Positions 1-6,840 of a stretch of 6,840 bases of DNA are shown piece by piece. A model generated the notes under the pieces. It made no database searches, was not told the DNA's origin, and worked only from the letters and a program-made list of their open reading frames with translations. The stretch spans positions 1 through 6,840 of the forward strand of contig JAJRTT010000368.1 of the NCBI GenBank assembly GCA_024278155.1, written 5' to 3'. How positions within the stretch are numbered: the first letter of the stretch is position 1; each line of letters starts with the position of its first letter. This DNA is from Bacteroidota bacterium (lineage in GTDB: Bacteria; Bacteroidota; Bacteroidia; Bacteroidales; JAADJA01). The translations under genes and the position numbers were made by a program.

Positions 1-1086
1 GTTTTTATGTTCCTTCAGGCTATCTTTTCCCAATTCCAGCATATCACCCAGAATTAAAACTTTGTTGTTCATTGGACTTTGTGCAAAACTATCAATTGCG
101 GCTTTCATGCTTGTTGGATTGGCATTGTAGGCATCAATGATAATTTCATTTGACTTTGTTTTGAGGAATTGCGATCGTTGGTTTTTGGGTTGATAAGCTT
201 CGAGGGCATTTTTTATCTGAGTTGCACCGACATCGAAATATTTTCCAATACAAACCGCTGCCATCATGTTTTCAAAGTTATAAGCCCCAACCAGCCTGGA
301 GTTCACATTAACTGGATTTCCATTTTCAGAAAACGCCATGTTGATAAACGGGTGGGATTTTGTCAATTTTCCCTTAACAAAGCAATTGTCAGTTGTTCCA
401 TATGAAATCCGGGGTATTCCTGCTGCTATCCTTTTTAGGAGTTTATTATCTTCATTTATAAATATTTTTCCTTTGGCGTTTTTGATAAAAGAGTACAATT
501 CGCTTTTCGCCCGGATTACACCCTCAAAGCTTCCGAAACCTTCAAGATGGGCTTTGCCAATGTTTGTAATTAAACCAAAATCGGGTTGGGCAATATCACA
601 CAGCGCTGCAATTTCATTTGGATGGTTTGCCCCCATCTCCACAATGCCCATTTCCAAATCCTTTGAAAATGAAAGCAATGTCAAGGGAACGCCGATGTGG
701 TTGTTCAGGTTTCCCGTGGTGGCTTTTGTTTTATGCTTTTCAGACAATACTTCCCTGATTAATTCTTTGGTCGTGGTTTTCCCATTCGATCCAGTAATGG
801 CTATAATCGGGCAGTACAATTGCTGACGGTGAAACTTGGCAAGTTCCTGAAGGCTTTTCAAAACATCTTCCACCAGGAAAAACCGATTGTCTTTTTTATG
901 TTCCTTTTCGTCGATTATCGCAAATGCGGCTCCTTCTGACAGGGCATCTTCTGCATATTTATTTCCATTGAAGTTTTCACATTTCAGGGCAAAAAACAGT
1001 GAACCTTCAATGATGTTTCTTGAATCGGTGGAGATTTTTGGATGTTCGAGGAAAAGCCCGTAAAGTTTATTTAGGGTGGTTTGCAT
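1..1086 (-). CDS. murF: UDP-N-acetylmuramoyl-tripeptide--D-alanyl-D-alanine ligase MurF (3' end cut off by the window edge)
   Basis: MurF is the cytoplasmic ATP-dependent ligase that adds D-Ala-D-Ala to UDP-MurNAc-tripeptide, the last step in making the peptidoglycan precursor UDP-MurNAc-pentapeptide. The frame is open from ATG 1086 to the left edge, giving 362 residues; about 60-70 C-terminal residues should be missing given the usual 420-450. In order I see: the N-terminal substrate-binding domain with DSR at 21-23; the ATP P-loop TGSNGKTTTKE at 98-108 (Lys103); TGNLNNHIGVP at 124-134; VEMGANH at 149-155 with Glu150; TNIGKAH ending at His180; AKSE with Lys194, the lysine carbamylated in Mur ligases; a GAYNFEN segment opening the end of the central domain; DAYNANPTS at 318-326; and GDMLELG at 347-353. 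The start at 1086 is preferred because the protein then begins like other Bacteroidota MurF proteins, about 20 residues before DSR. An in-frame ATG at 1134 would translate the terminator hairpin. No frameshift is seen. Confidence in the function is very high. Confidence 0.96.
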   Translation of the reverse strand, partial: MQTTLNKLYGLFLEHPKISTDSRNIIEGSLFFALKCENFNGNKYAEDALSEGAAFAIIDEKEHKKDNRFFLVEDVLKSLQELAKFHRQQLYCPIIAITGSNGKTTTKELIREVLSEKHKTKATTGNLNNHIGVPLTLLSFSKDLEMGIVEMGANHPNEIAALCDIAQPDFGLITNIGKAHLEGFGSFEGVIRAKSELYSFIKNAKGKIFINEDNKLLKRIAAGIPRISYGTTDNCFVKGKLTKSHPFINMAFSENGNPVNVNSRLVGAYNFENMMAAVCIGKYFDVGATQIKNALEAYQPKNQRSQFLKTKSNEIIIDAYNANPTSMKAAIDSFAQSPMNNKVLILGDMLELGKDSLKEHKN

Positions 1087-1092
1087 GGAAAA

Positions 1093-1100
1093 CAAAATTA
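1093..1100 (-). promoter_or_regulatory. Possible -7 element for murF (TAATTTTG)
   Basis: Read on the minus strand, TAATTTTG matches the Bacteroidota -7 consensus TAnnTTTG exactly. Only six bases separate it from the murF ATG, so transcription would begin at or within a base or two of the start codon and give a leaderless or nearly leaderless mRNA. It overlaps the run-out of the gldJ terminator T-tract. No convincing -33 TTTG is visible upstream, where the terminator hairpin lies. In such T-rich DNA a chance match is quite possible. Confidence 0.3.
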
Positions 1101-1101
1101 T

Positions 1102-1131
1102 AAAAAAACCCCATCCTTGAAAGAATGGGGT
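1102..1131 (-). terminator. Intrinsic terminator after gldJ
   Basis: On the minus strand a perfect 7-bp stem, ACCCCAT (1131-1125) with ATGGGGT (1114-1108), encloses a 10-base loop. It is followed at once by a run of T (1108-1102) and further T-rich sequence. The hairpin begins 21 bases after the gldJ stop codon, the usual position for a Rho-independent terminator. It ends 15 bases before the murF ATG, so it separates gldJ from murF transcription, fully or partly. The opposite orientation does not matter here, as no gene enters from the left on the plus strand. Confidence 0.85.
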
Positions 1132-1152
1132 CATAAATATTTTAAATGATGG

Positions 1153-2625
1153 TTAATATCCAATGGGGTCGCCTACACGGTCCATCGCACAACGGAAACC
1201 AATATAATCGGTTGCATGGCTTTCGTCAAGGAACCTGCGGGTTGCGGGCATCATCCAATAGGCTTCATCTTTCCATGAGCCACCTTTGTAAACCCTTGCG
1301 TTGTCATTGATCATCGATGTAACCGAATAATCGTACATGGTTGATGAATGTGAATCCTCATCCTGCCTTACCCATTCTTCCTGGTTGATTGTCGATTGAA
1401 AATCACCATCTTTATAATTGATGTTGTTTGCCTTCCTGTAATTTCTTCTGTCAACCAAATCTTCAGCCGGGATTTCTTCATATTGAATTCTCCCCAATTC
1501 ATCTTTCTCGGCAATCAGTCCTTCGGAATCCCTGACTTTTTGTTTATATACATTTCCCCTGAAAGGGCTAAGGTCGTCCATGTCTTCATAAGAAAGGGGG
1601 CGGTAAACATCCATCACCCATTCACTTACGTTTCCTGCCATATTGAACAAACCATAATCATTTGGCCAGAAGGAACCGACCGGGGCCGGGCCTATTGCAC
1701 CATCGTTCAGGTTTCCGGCCACACCGGCATAATCACCTCTGCCGCGTTTGAAGTTGGCAAGGAAACTACCATAATAATGTTTGTCATTTGTACGGAGTAC
1801 ATGGCTGTTCCATGGATATATCCTTTTATCGACTATTCTCTCGTAAACGGTATTGCCATATAACCCAAGTGCGGCATATTCCCACTCGGCTTCTGTCGGT
1901 AACCTGTAACGAGGTAATATAATCCCATCTTCCATCCTTACCTTTCTTTCTCCCGTACTGTTGGGGTTCAAATCCTGTAGGTTCTTATTTACCAAACCAT
2001 CATATTGTCCGGTAAGATAAGCTTCCGTGTTGAAGTTGTTTTCATTCAACTGATCGGGGTCTGGGTCGAGGATCCCCCTGTCAATCAGTAATTTCTCATT
2101 TACCCTGTCCGTTCTCCAGGCACAATAATCATTTGCCTGAATCCAGTTAATTCCGACTACCGGATAATAATGGTATGCGGGATGCCTTAGGTAAAGCTCT
2201 ACCATTGGTTCGTTATATGTTAACTCATCGCGCCAAACCATTGAATCGGGTAGGGCTTTTGTGTAAACCTCGGGATAGTCGGTTCCAAATACGCGGTTCA
2301 GCCAGTAAAGGTATTCGAGGTAATCCACATTTGCCACTTCGGTTTCGTCCATATAAAACGAGCGGACGGTAACCCTTCTTTCCGTACTGTTCCACTGATA
2401 GGTGGGGTCATCGTAATGAAGGCCCATTGTAAATGTACCTCCTTCAACCATAACCAGGCCCGGGCCGGTAATCTGACCTTGATATTCGGTTACCTGAAAG
2501 CCCCCGTTTTTTGAACTGTTATAATCCCATCCGGTAGTAGCGGATTCGCCCCCGTTCTTACAGGAATTAAGAGAGAACAGAGCCCCAATCAACAATAAAG
2601 ATAATACGATTTTGAATGTGTTCAT
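1153..2625 (-). CDS. gldJ: GldJ, T9SS/gliding motility lipoprotein with an FGE-sulfatase (SUMF1-like) fold
   Basis: GldJ is an outer-membrane lipoprotein facing the periplasm that is needed for gliding and for T9SS function in Flavobacterium, where it supports the related GldK of the GldK/GldN ring. The 490-residue protein starts with a lipoprotein signal peptide: Lys5, a hydrophobic core at 6-19 and a lipobox ending at Cys22. The rest is a formylglycine-generating-enzyme-type fold: MVEGGTFTMG at 59-68, the GldJ-like LRHPAYHYYPVVGINW around 146-161, WRTDRVNE at 170-177, RLPTEAEWEYAA at 241-252, GLFNMAGNVSEW at 325-336, YKGGSW at 446-451 and FRCA at 477-480. A charged insert (about 341-440) interrupts the fold, as is usual in GldJ. 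The stretch after GGSW has no cysteine where active FGE enzymes carry their catalytic cysteines, so the role is probably structural. It is slightly shorter than the roughly 560-residue F. johnsoniae protein. GldK is the main alternative, but the central motifs and the following murF gene favour GldJ. The bases before ATG 2625 are A/T-rich with no Shine-Dalgarno site. Confidence 0.92.
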   Translation of the reverse strand: MNTFKIVLSLLLIGALFSLNSCKNGGESATTGWDYNSSKNGGFQVTEYQGQITGPGLVMVEGGTFTMGLHYDDPTYQWNSTERRVTVRSFYMDETEVANVDYLEYLYWLNRVFGTDYPEVYTKALPDSMVWRDELTYNEPMVELYLRHPAYHYYPVVGINWIQANDYCAWRTDRVNEKLLIDRGILDPDPDQLNENNFNTEAYLTGQYDGLVNKNLQDLNPNSTGERKVRMEDGIILPRYRLPTEAEWEYAALGLYGNTVYERIVDKRIYPWNSHVLRTNDKHYYGSFLANFKRGRGDYAGVAGNLNDGAIGPAPVGSFWPNDYGLFNMAGNVSEWVMDVYRPLSYEDMDDLSPFRGNVYKQKVRDSEGLIAEKDELGRIQYEEIPAEDLVDRRNYRKANNINYKDGDFQSTINQEEWVRQDEDSHSSTMYDYSVTSMINDNARVYKGGSWKDEAYWMMPATRRFLDESHATDYIGFRCAMDRVGDPIGY

Positions 2626-2645
2626 TTTTACTTAAATTTTTGCTG

Positions 2646-2653
2646 CAAACATA
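2646..2653 (-). promoter_or_regulatory. Possible -7 element for gldJ (TATGTTTG)
   Basis: The minus-strand sequence TATGTTTG fits the Bacteroidota -7 consensus TAnnTTTG exactly and lies in the 29-bp gap between the PorP/SprF gene and gldJ. It would start an mRNA with a leader of roughly 15 bases. The upstream -33 position falls inside the end of the PorP/SprF gene and shows no clear TTTG. gldJ may therefore have its own weak promoter in addition to read-through from the upstream gene. Confidence 0.35.
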
Positions 2654-2654
2654 A

Positions 2655-3698
2655 CTAAAATTCAGGACATTTTATTGCACCCGGTTTATTTCTTTTATTA
2701 TTACAATTAACAAAAAAGGCCAGTGAAAGCTCGTGAGCCCCGCCAGTATTGCTTTTTAGCTTTGATAGGGTTAGGTCATAAGAGTATCCGAAACGGAATT
2801 TTTTTTGTTTTAGCCCAATGGAAAACAACGCACCGTCCGGATTGCTGAAATTATGCCTGTACCAAAAACCTATTGTTATCGGTTGTTTTTCTACGTAAAA
2901 GCCTGCATTAAGTTGCCTTGCATTTTGTTGTTGCTGATAGAGGATGTTGGGGGAAAGGATAAAATTGCCCGAATTGTTCCGGTAACTTCTTCCGCCCAAA
3001 TCGAAGGTCATACCAAGATGGGCCGTGTACTTCAAAAACAAGGGGCTTTCGTTTTCTGCATAATATGAAAGGTTTGGTTGGGTAAGATGGTCAACGGCAA
3101 AGCCCAAATAAAATTTTTTCCTGATTCCCAAAAGCAGGCCGCCCGAAAAGTCGAGCGCGGAAACGCTGAGTTTGGAAGGAATGGCTTCACCCGACATCCC
3201 AGGGTTGATGTTCCCCGTTGCCGGATCGATCATATCCTGAAAAACAAGCTTGTCCCAATTCAACTTTTGCATATGGTAAGTTGCTTCAAAGCCGGCATTC
3301 AGATCGGCATCCCCACTCAATTTCAAGTGATAGGAGTAAATGGCACTTATCCTGTTTGTGGTAATGGCCCCATTTCCCAAATTATCGGAATTGAACAAAA
3401 GCCCCACTCCACCTGAAAGTGCCTCGACATAATAATCGGCAGAGGCACTGTAGGCAACAAAGGCATTGGGCAAAGCAGGCCATTGATTGCGGTAGTTCAG
3501 CATTATCCTCGAACATTCGCCCGTTCCGGCAAGGGCAGGGTTCAAATAGAGCGGGTTTGCGTAGAATTGTGAGAATGAAGCATCCTGGCCGAAAATTTGG
3601 GACAATTGTAAAATCAGGGAAAAACCAATAAACCCTTTTGAAAAGATTTGATGGTATTTTACCCAATTTCTTTTGTCCGACAGGCTAGATGTTAACAT
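2655..3698 (-). CDS. PorP/SprF family type IX secretion system outer-membrane protein
   Basis: This 347-residue protein has the PorP/SprF pattern from end to end. After a signal peptide (long basic n-region, hydrophobic core about 23-36, cleavage near FGQ 36-38) comes the family opening DASFSQFYANPLYLNPALAGTG (39-60), then NYRNQWP (68-74), which is typical of the family. The middle alternates short amphipathic strands and turns, as expected for an outer-membrane beta-barrel. The C-terminus holds FRFGYSYDLTLSKL (301-314), a GGAHELSL segment (319-326) and the family's closing CPEF (344-347). PorP is a core T9SS protein, SprF is needed to export the adhesin SprB, and some PorP-like proteins anchor cargo with type B C-terminal domains. 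Bacteroidota often have many paralogs, so I cannot say whether this is the core PorP or a cargo-specific SprF type, and I give no symbol. No large adhesin gene is adjacent; the neighbours are gldJ, 29 bp downstream, and divergent porU. ATG 3698 is the only ATG ahead of the signal peptide. Confidence 0.93.
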   Translation of the reverse strand: MLTSSLSDKRNWVKYHQIFSKGFIGFSLILQLSQIFGQDASFSQFYANPLYLNPALAGTGECSRIMLNYRNQWPALPNAFVAYSASADYYVEALSGGVGLLFNSDNLGNGAITTNRISAIYSYHLKLSGDADLNAGFEATYHMQKLNWDKLVFQDMIDPATGNINPGMSGEAIPSKLSVSALDFSGGLLLGIRKKFYLGFAVDHLTQPNLSYYAENESPLFLKYTAHLGMTFDLGGRSYRNNSGNFILSPNILYQQQQNARQLNAGFYVEKQPITIGFWYRHNFSNPDGALFSIGLKQKKFRFGYSYDLTLSKLKSNTGGAHELSLAFFVNCNNKRNKPGAIKCPEF

Positions 3699-3811
3699 AT
3701 ACTTGCAAGGAATGATTTTACAATATTTATGGACAATAAACGTTTAATATGTAGTTTTAGTTTTTGTAAATAATTTTTAACTGATAATTAAATTTTCCAT
3801 TTCTTTGTATC
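3699..3811. promoter_or_regulatory. Divergent promoter region between the PorP/SprF gene and porU
   Basis: These 113 bp separate the two divergent starts and are about 80% A+T (23 G/C bases), far richer in A+T than the flanking genes. Promoters for both genes should lie here. I find no exact TAnnTTTG element on either strand. The nearest on the plus strand are TAGTTTTTG (3758-3766, one extra base) and TTTCTTTG (3800-3807, one mismatch). Neither gene has a Shine-Dalgarno sequence. A short palindrome CTTGCAAG (3702-3709) sits just upstream of the PorP/SprF start. It is too short to call an operator. Confidence 0.6.
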
Positions 3812-6800
3812 ATGAGAAAAAATCTCCTTTTATTTTTCCTTCTTTTAAGTATTCCGGTGTTTTTGTATTCCAATGTACAAAGGTATGAAAGAAGTATCGT
3901 TTGGACGGAAGTAAAAACAATTAATGTGAACGAAGACCAAACAATATCTGTTTTGGACTTTCAAGGGGCAATACATGATGCCTCGACAGGCGTGCTTCCA
4001 AAGTTTACTGAAGTAATAGCACTGTCAGCAAAAGATTATGCCTTTAAGGTGGAACTTAAAAACCAAATCTTTGAGCCTTTCCCACAAAACCAACTTGCTT
4101 TGTTGGCGGATGTTTCTTCAATTGGGGCCGGGATTGTTTTGGACAAGGGCCTTTCGCTGGATAAAAAAATGCCTTATGCATCTGTGTCGTTTATCCCCAT
4201 CAGGAAAAACGGGATTACTGGATTATATGAACGGCTTATAAGTTTTGAGCTTGTGATCGAGGTTGATGAAAACCAGAATAGCACAAGTTTAGAATCAAAG
4301 GAGTATGCCGGGAATTCGGTTTTGGAAACGGGTTCGTGGTATAAGGTCAAGGTGACAAAAGACGGGGTTCATAAAATATCCTATCAGGATTTGGCCGATT
4401 TGGGGATGAGCGTAGGCTCCATCAATCCAAAAAACATTAGGGTTTATGGCAATGGAGGGGGAATGTTGCCCGAGGACCCAACAAAACCACGTTATGACGA
4501 TTTGCAGGAAAACGCCATATTTGTTTCGGGAGAAGATGATGGGAGCTTTAATTCTGGCGATTACATATTGTTTTATGGGCAATCGCCCAATGAATGGAAA
4601 TATAACTCCGTTACCGGGAAATGGCACAATGAGATAAATGTTTATACAAATGCCAATTATTATTTCATTACGGCAGACCTGGGCGAGGGAAAAAGAGTTG
4701 AAGACGGGGAACTTTCCCCGCTCAACCCAATAAATCAGGTGAATGACTATTGGGAGGGCTTTCAGCACGAAATAGATGAAACCAACCTGATAAAAACAGG
4801 GAGGACCTGGTACGGCGAAACCTTCGATTTGTTCAATAACATGGTGATAGATTTTGATATCCCCAACCTTGACCTTAATTCCGATATTTATTTTAGCGCT
4901 GATGTTGCGGCCAGGTCATTTGTCGGAAGTTCTTTCGATTTTTACGCAAATAACTCCCAAATCCTAAAACTTTCGATCGCCACGGTTTCCACGGCTTCTT
5001 ATTCTGACTACGCAAAAGTCAAATCAGGGAACGCTTTTTTTAGCCCGCCCGCAAAAAATTTCAGCATCAAGGTGGTTTACAGCAAACCCAATAATATATC
5101 AGTAGGGTACTTGAACTATTTTACCCTGAACGTGAAAAGAAAATTGAAGTTTGATGGTGGGCAATTGGGTTTCTCTGATGTCAGCAGCATTTCCGACACC
5201 TTGGTCACAAAATATACGATGACCGGTGGTGGACAAAACGTGAAGATATGGGATGTCACCGACCCCTTGAATGCAAAAGGGGTAAATGCAGTTTTTTCCG
5301 GAAATCAGATGACCTGGACCATGGAAAACAACGGTTTGAAGAAATTCGTTGTTTTCGATGGAAGTTCGTTTTACCAGGTTGAACTTGCCGGGGAAGTCCA
5401 AAACCAGAACCTGCACGGGAACAGTGCATATTATGATTTCTTAATCATAGCACACCCTGCATTTTTGAACCAGGCAAACCGGCTTGCACAGCATCACCGC
5501 GATTTTGACAATATGCAGGTCCTCGTAACTTCATTGCCAGATATCTACAATGAGTTTTCGAGTGGGAAGCAGGATGTGACCGCCATTCGTGATTATGTGA
5601 AAATGTTTTATGACAGGGCTGAAATGGGCAATGAGCCCAAATACCTTTTGTTGTTCGGTGATGGCTCTTATGATTATAAAGACCGGATACCCGGGAATTC
5701 CAATTTTGTCCCTGTTTGGGAATCGGTTACTTCCATGAATGAAGTGGCTTCATATGCCACGGATGATTTTTTCGGTTTTTTGGATGACGTCCCAAATGAC
5801 AAAATGTTGGATATTGGAGTAGGGCGCTTTGTGGTTTCCAATGAGGCCCAGGCAAAAATTGCGGTTGATAAAACGATCCATTATGCGGTGAATACGGATA
5901 TTGTGATGAACGATTGGCGGAACATTGCCTGCCTTGTTGCAGATGATGAGGACGGGAACCTCCATCTTAACGATTCCGAGGAATTGTTTGCAATTATCGA
6001 CACAACGGATAAAACCATGAACGTCGAAAAAATTTATCTTGATGCTTATCCCCAGATTTCCACCCCTTCGGGAGAGCGTTACCCTGATGCGCAATTTGCA
6101 ATAAACGATCGTATCGATAGGGGGACGCTTGTTTTTAACTATGTGGGGCATGGCGGTGAGTTGGGCCTTGCACACGAAAGGATCATGAATATTGCGGATA
6201 TCGATAGCTGGACCAATTACGACAACCTTACTGTTTTTATAACGGCAACCTGTGAGTTTAGCCGGTTTGACGATCCCGAAAGGGTTTCGGCAGGGGAGCA
6301 TGTTTTCCTTAACCCCAATGGAGGGGCTGTGGCATTATATACCACTACACGGGCAACTTATGCCGGTGGAAACAAAAAAGTGAACCAGAATTTCTTTAGG
6401 TATTTGTTGGAAAAGGACGCTAACGGTGGGCACATGAGGATGGGTGAAATAATGAGGCTTACCAAAAACCAAAGCAATACCGGTGAAAACGGGAAGAAAT
6501 TCCTGATCTTGGGCGATCCGGCCCTGCATTTTGCTTTTCCCAAGGAAAGGGTTGTCACTATTTCGATCAATGATATTTTAGTGGAAGAAACGACAGATAC
6601 CATCAAGGCCCTCTCGGAAGTGACTATTTCAGGGGAGTTGCAGGATCAGCAAGGAAATAAGCTGTCAGGTTTTGATGGTTATTTGTTCCCGATCGTTTTT
6701 GACAAACCTTCTCACTTTGTAACGTTGGGGAATGACCCTTCAAGTTATCCGCGCGATTTTTTCGTTCAAAAAAACGCACTCTATAAAGGGAAGGTAAGCG

Positions 6801-6840
6801 TGAATAACGGGGAATGGACTTTTACGTTCATGGCGCCCAA
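3812..6840 (+). CDS. porU: PorU, type IX secretion system sortase, C25 cysteine peptidase family (3' end cut off by the window edge)
   Basis: PorU is the cell-surface signal peptidase/sortase of the T9SS. It removes the C-terminal domain of secreted cargo and joins the new end to anionic lipopolysaccharide, working with PorV, PorQ and PorZ. The frame is open for 1009 codons from ATG 3812, with no frameshift. The known P. gingivalis protein has about 1,160 residues, so the end is missing, including any C-terminal domain of its own. A signal peptide (MRKN, then a hydrophobic core, cleavage about residue 20) opens the protein. The N-terminal region carries the family motifs GSWYKVKV (174-181) and VYGNGGGML (211-219). 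The gingipain-like C25 domain spans about 540-905, with LLFGDGSYDY (613-622), YATDDFFG (648-655) and a VGRF segment near 670. The catalytic pair is His780 in NYVGHGGE and Cys814 in TATCEF; their spacing of 34 is close to that in gingipains. The domain closes with ILGDPALHF near 899-907, followed by a beta-rich region. Both catalytic residues are intact, so an active enzyme is expected. It diverges from the PorP/SprF gene; porV often follows porU but lies outside the window. Confidence 0.95.
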   Translation, partial: MRKNLLLFFLLLSIPVFLYSNVQRYERSIVWTEVKTINVNEDQTISVLDFQGAIHDASTGVLPKFTEVIALSAKDYAFKVELKNQIFEPFPQNQLALLADVSSIGAGIVLDKGLSLDKKMPYASVSFIPIRKNGITGLYERLISFELVIEVDENQNSTSLESKEYAGNSVLETGSWYKVKVTKDGVHKISYQDLADLGMSVGSINPKNIRVYGNGGGMLPEDPTKPRYDDLQENAIFVSGEDDGSFNSGDYILFYGQSPNEWKYNSVTGKWHNEINVYTNANYYFITADLGEGKRVEDGELSPLNPINQVNDYWEGFQHEIDETNLIKTGRTWYGETFDLFNNMVIDFDIPNLDLNSDIYFSADVAARSFVGSSFDFYANNSQILKLSIATVSTASYSDYAKVKSGNAFFSPPAKNFSIKVVYSKPNNISVGYLNYFTLNVKRKLKFDGGQLGFSDVSSISDTLVTKYTMTGGGQNVKIWDVTDPLNAKGVNAVFSGNQMTWTMENNGLKKFVVFDGSSFYQVELAGEVQNQNLHGNSAYYDFLIIAHPAFLNQANRLAQHHRDFDNMQVLVTSLPDIYNEFSSGKQDVTAIRDYVKMFYDRAEMGNEPKYLLLFGDGSYDYKDRIPGNSNFVPVWESVTSMNEVASYATDDFFGFLDDVPNDKMLDIGVGRFVVSNEAQAKIAVDKTIHYAVNTDIVMNDWRNIACLVADDEDGNLHLNDSEELFAIIDTTDKTMNVEKIYLDAYPQISTPSGERYPDAQFAINDRIDRGTLVFNYVGHGGELGLAHERIMNIADIDSWTNYDNLTVFITATCEFSRFDDPERVSAGEHVFLNPNGGAVALYTTTRATYAGGNKKVNQNFFRYLLEKDANGGHMRMGEIMRLTKNQSNTGENGKKFLILGDPALHFAFPKERVVTISINDILVEETTDTIKALSEVTISGELQDQQGNKLSGFDGYLFPIVFDKPSHFVTLGNDPSSYPRDFFVQKNALYKGKVSVNNGEWTFTFMAP

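Noticed and set aside
169..826. Two plus-strand open frames (169-405, 338-826)
   Set aside because: They lie opposite murF, whose motifs account for the region on the minus strand. Their translations show no recognisable domain.
1132..1134. ATG in frame with murF, 16 codons upstream of the chosen start
   Set aside because: It would make the terminator hairpin and T-tract part of the protein, adding a hydrophobic extension not expected for a cytoplasmic ligase. The start at 1086 matches the normal MurF N-terminus.
1396..2372. Plus-strand open frames opposite gldJ (1396-1863, 2175-2372)
   Set aside because: They are antisense to a well-supported gene and have no family resemblance or start context.
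2853..3666. Open frames overlapping the PorP/SprF gene (2853-3068, 3078-3416, 3419-3631 plus; 3382-3666 minus)
   Set aside because: Out-of-frame shadows of a gene whose family motifs run from end to end.
3702..3709. Palindrome CTTGCAAG as an operator
   Set aside because: Eight bases with no second copy or longer dyad around it; this could easily be chance.
3758..3807. Possible porU promoter elements TAGTTTTTG and TTTCTTTG
   Set aside because: Each differs from TAnnTTTG, neither has a -33 TTTG at the right distance, and near matches are expected in an 80% A+T spacer. Mentioned only within the spacer entry.
4038..6606. Open frames inside porU (4038-4241 and 4446-4637 plus; 4295-4768, 5099-5416, 5750-6301, 6335-6529 and 6358-6606 minus)
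   Set aside because: porU is continuous through the whole stretch with intact catalytic motifs. These frames have compositions and sequences typical of shadow translation.
1..6840. Search for a new defence system, mobile element, CRISPR array, tRNA or rRNA
   Set aside because: Nearly all of the window is explained by four conserved genes. No direct-repeat arrays, terminal inverted repeats, transposase motifs or RNA gene signatures were seen.

Overview
The window comes from a member of the Bacteroidota, very probably one that secretes proteins by the type IX secretion system (T9SS) and may glide. Three of its four genes belong to families confined to that phylum (GldJ, PorP/SprF, PorU). The exact matches to the Bacteroidota -7 promoter element TAnnTTTG and the lack of Shine-Dalgarno sites fit the same placement. 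I cannot place it below phylum level from the sequence.

Layout: three genes lie on the minus strand and are read right to left, PorP/SprF-family outer-membrane protein (3698-2655), gldJ (2625-1153) and the first 362 codons of murF (1086 to the left edge). On the plus strand porU starts at 3812 and runs off the right edge after 1009 codons. porU and the PorP/SprF gene diverge from a 113-bp spacer that is about 80% A+T. Coding density is high. The only gaps are this spacer, a 29-bp gap before gldJ and a 66-bp gap before murF. No RNA gene, mobile element, long repeat or CRISPR array is visible.

How the genes work together: PorU is the T9SS sortase, a C25 cysteine peptidase on the cell surface that cuts off the C-terminal signal of secreted cargo and attaches the cargo to lipopolysaccharide. 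PorP/SprF proteins are outer-membrane barrels needed for secretion, or for anchoring particular cargo. GldJ is an outer-membrane lipoprotein, located in the periplasm, that supports the T9SS and gliding apparatus. MurF makes the last cytoplasmic peptidoglycan precursor peptide and is probably only a chromosomal neighbour. A clear intrinsic terminator after gldJ separates the secretion genes from murF, and a possible murF promoter sits almost on the murF start codon.

This looks like a conserved core region, not an accessory island. I found no wholly new system. The points most worth checking are the terminator/promoter/start-codon arrangement at gldJ-murF and the PorP/SprF gene placed between porU and gldJ.
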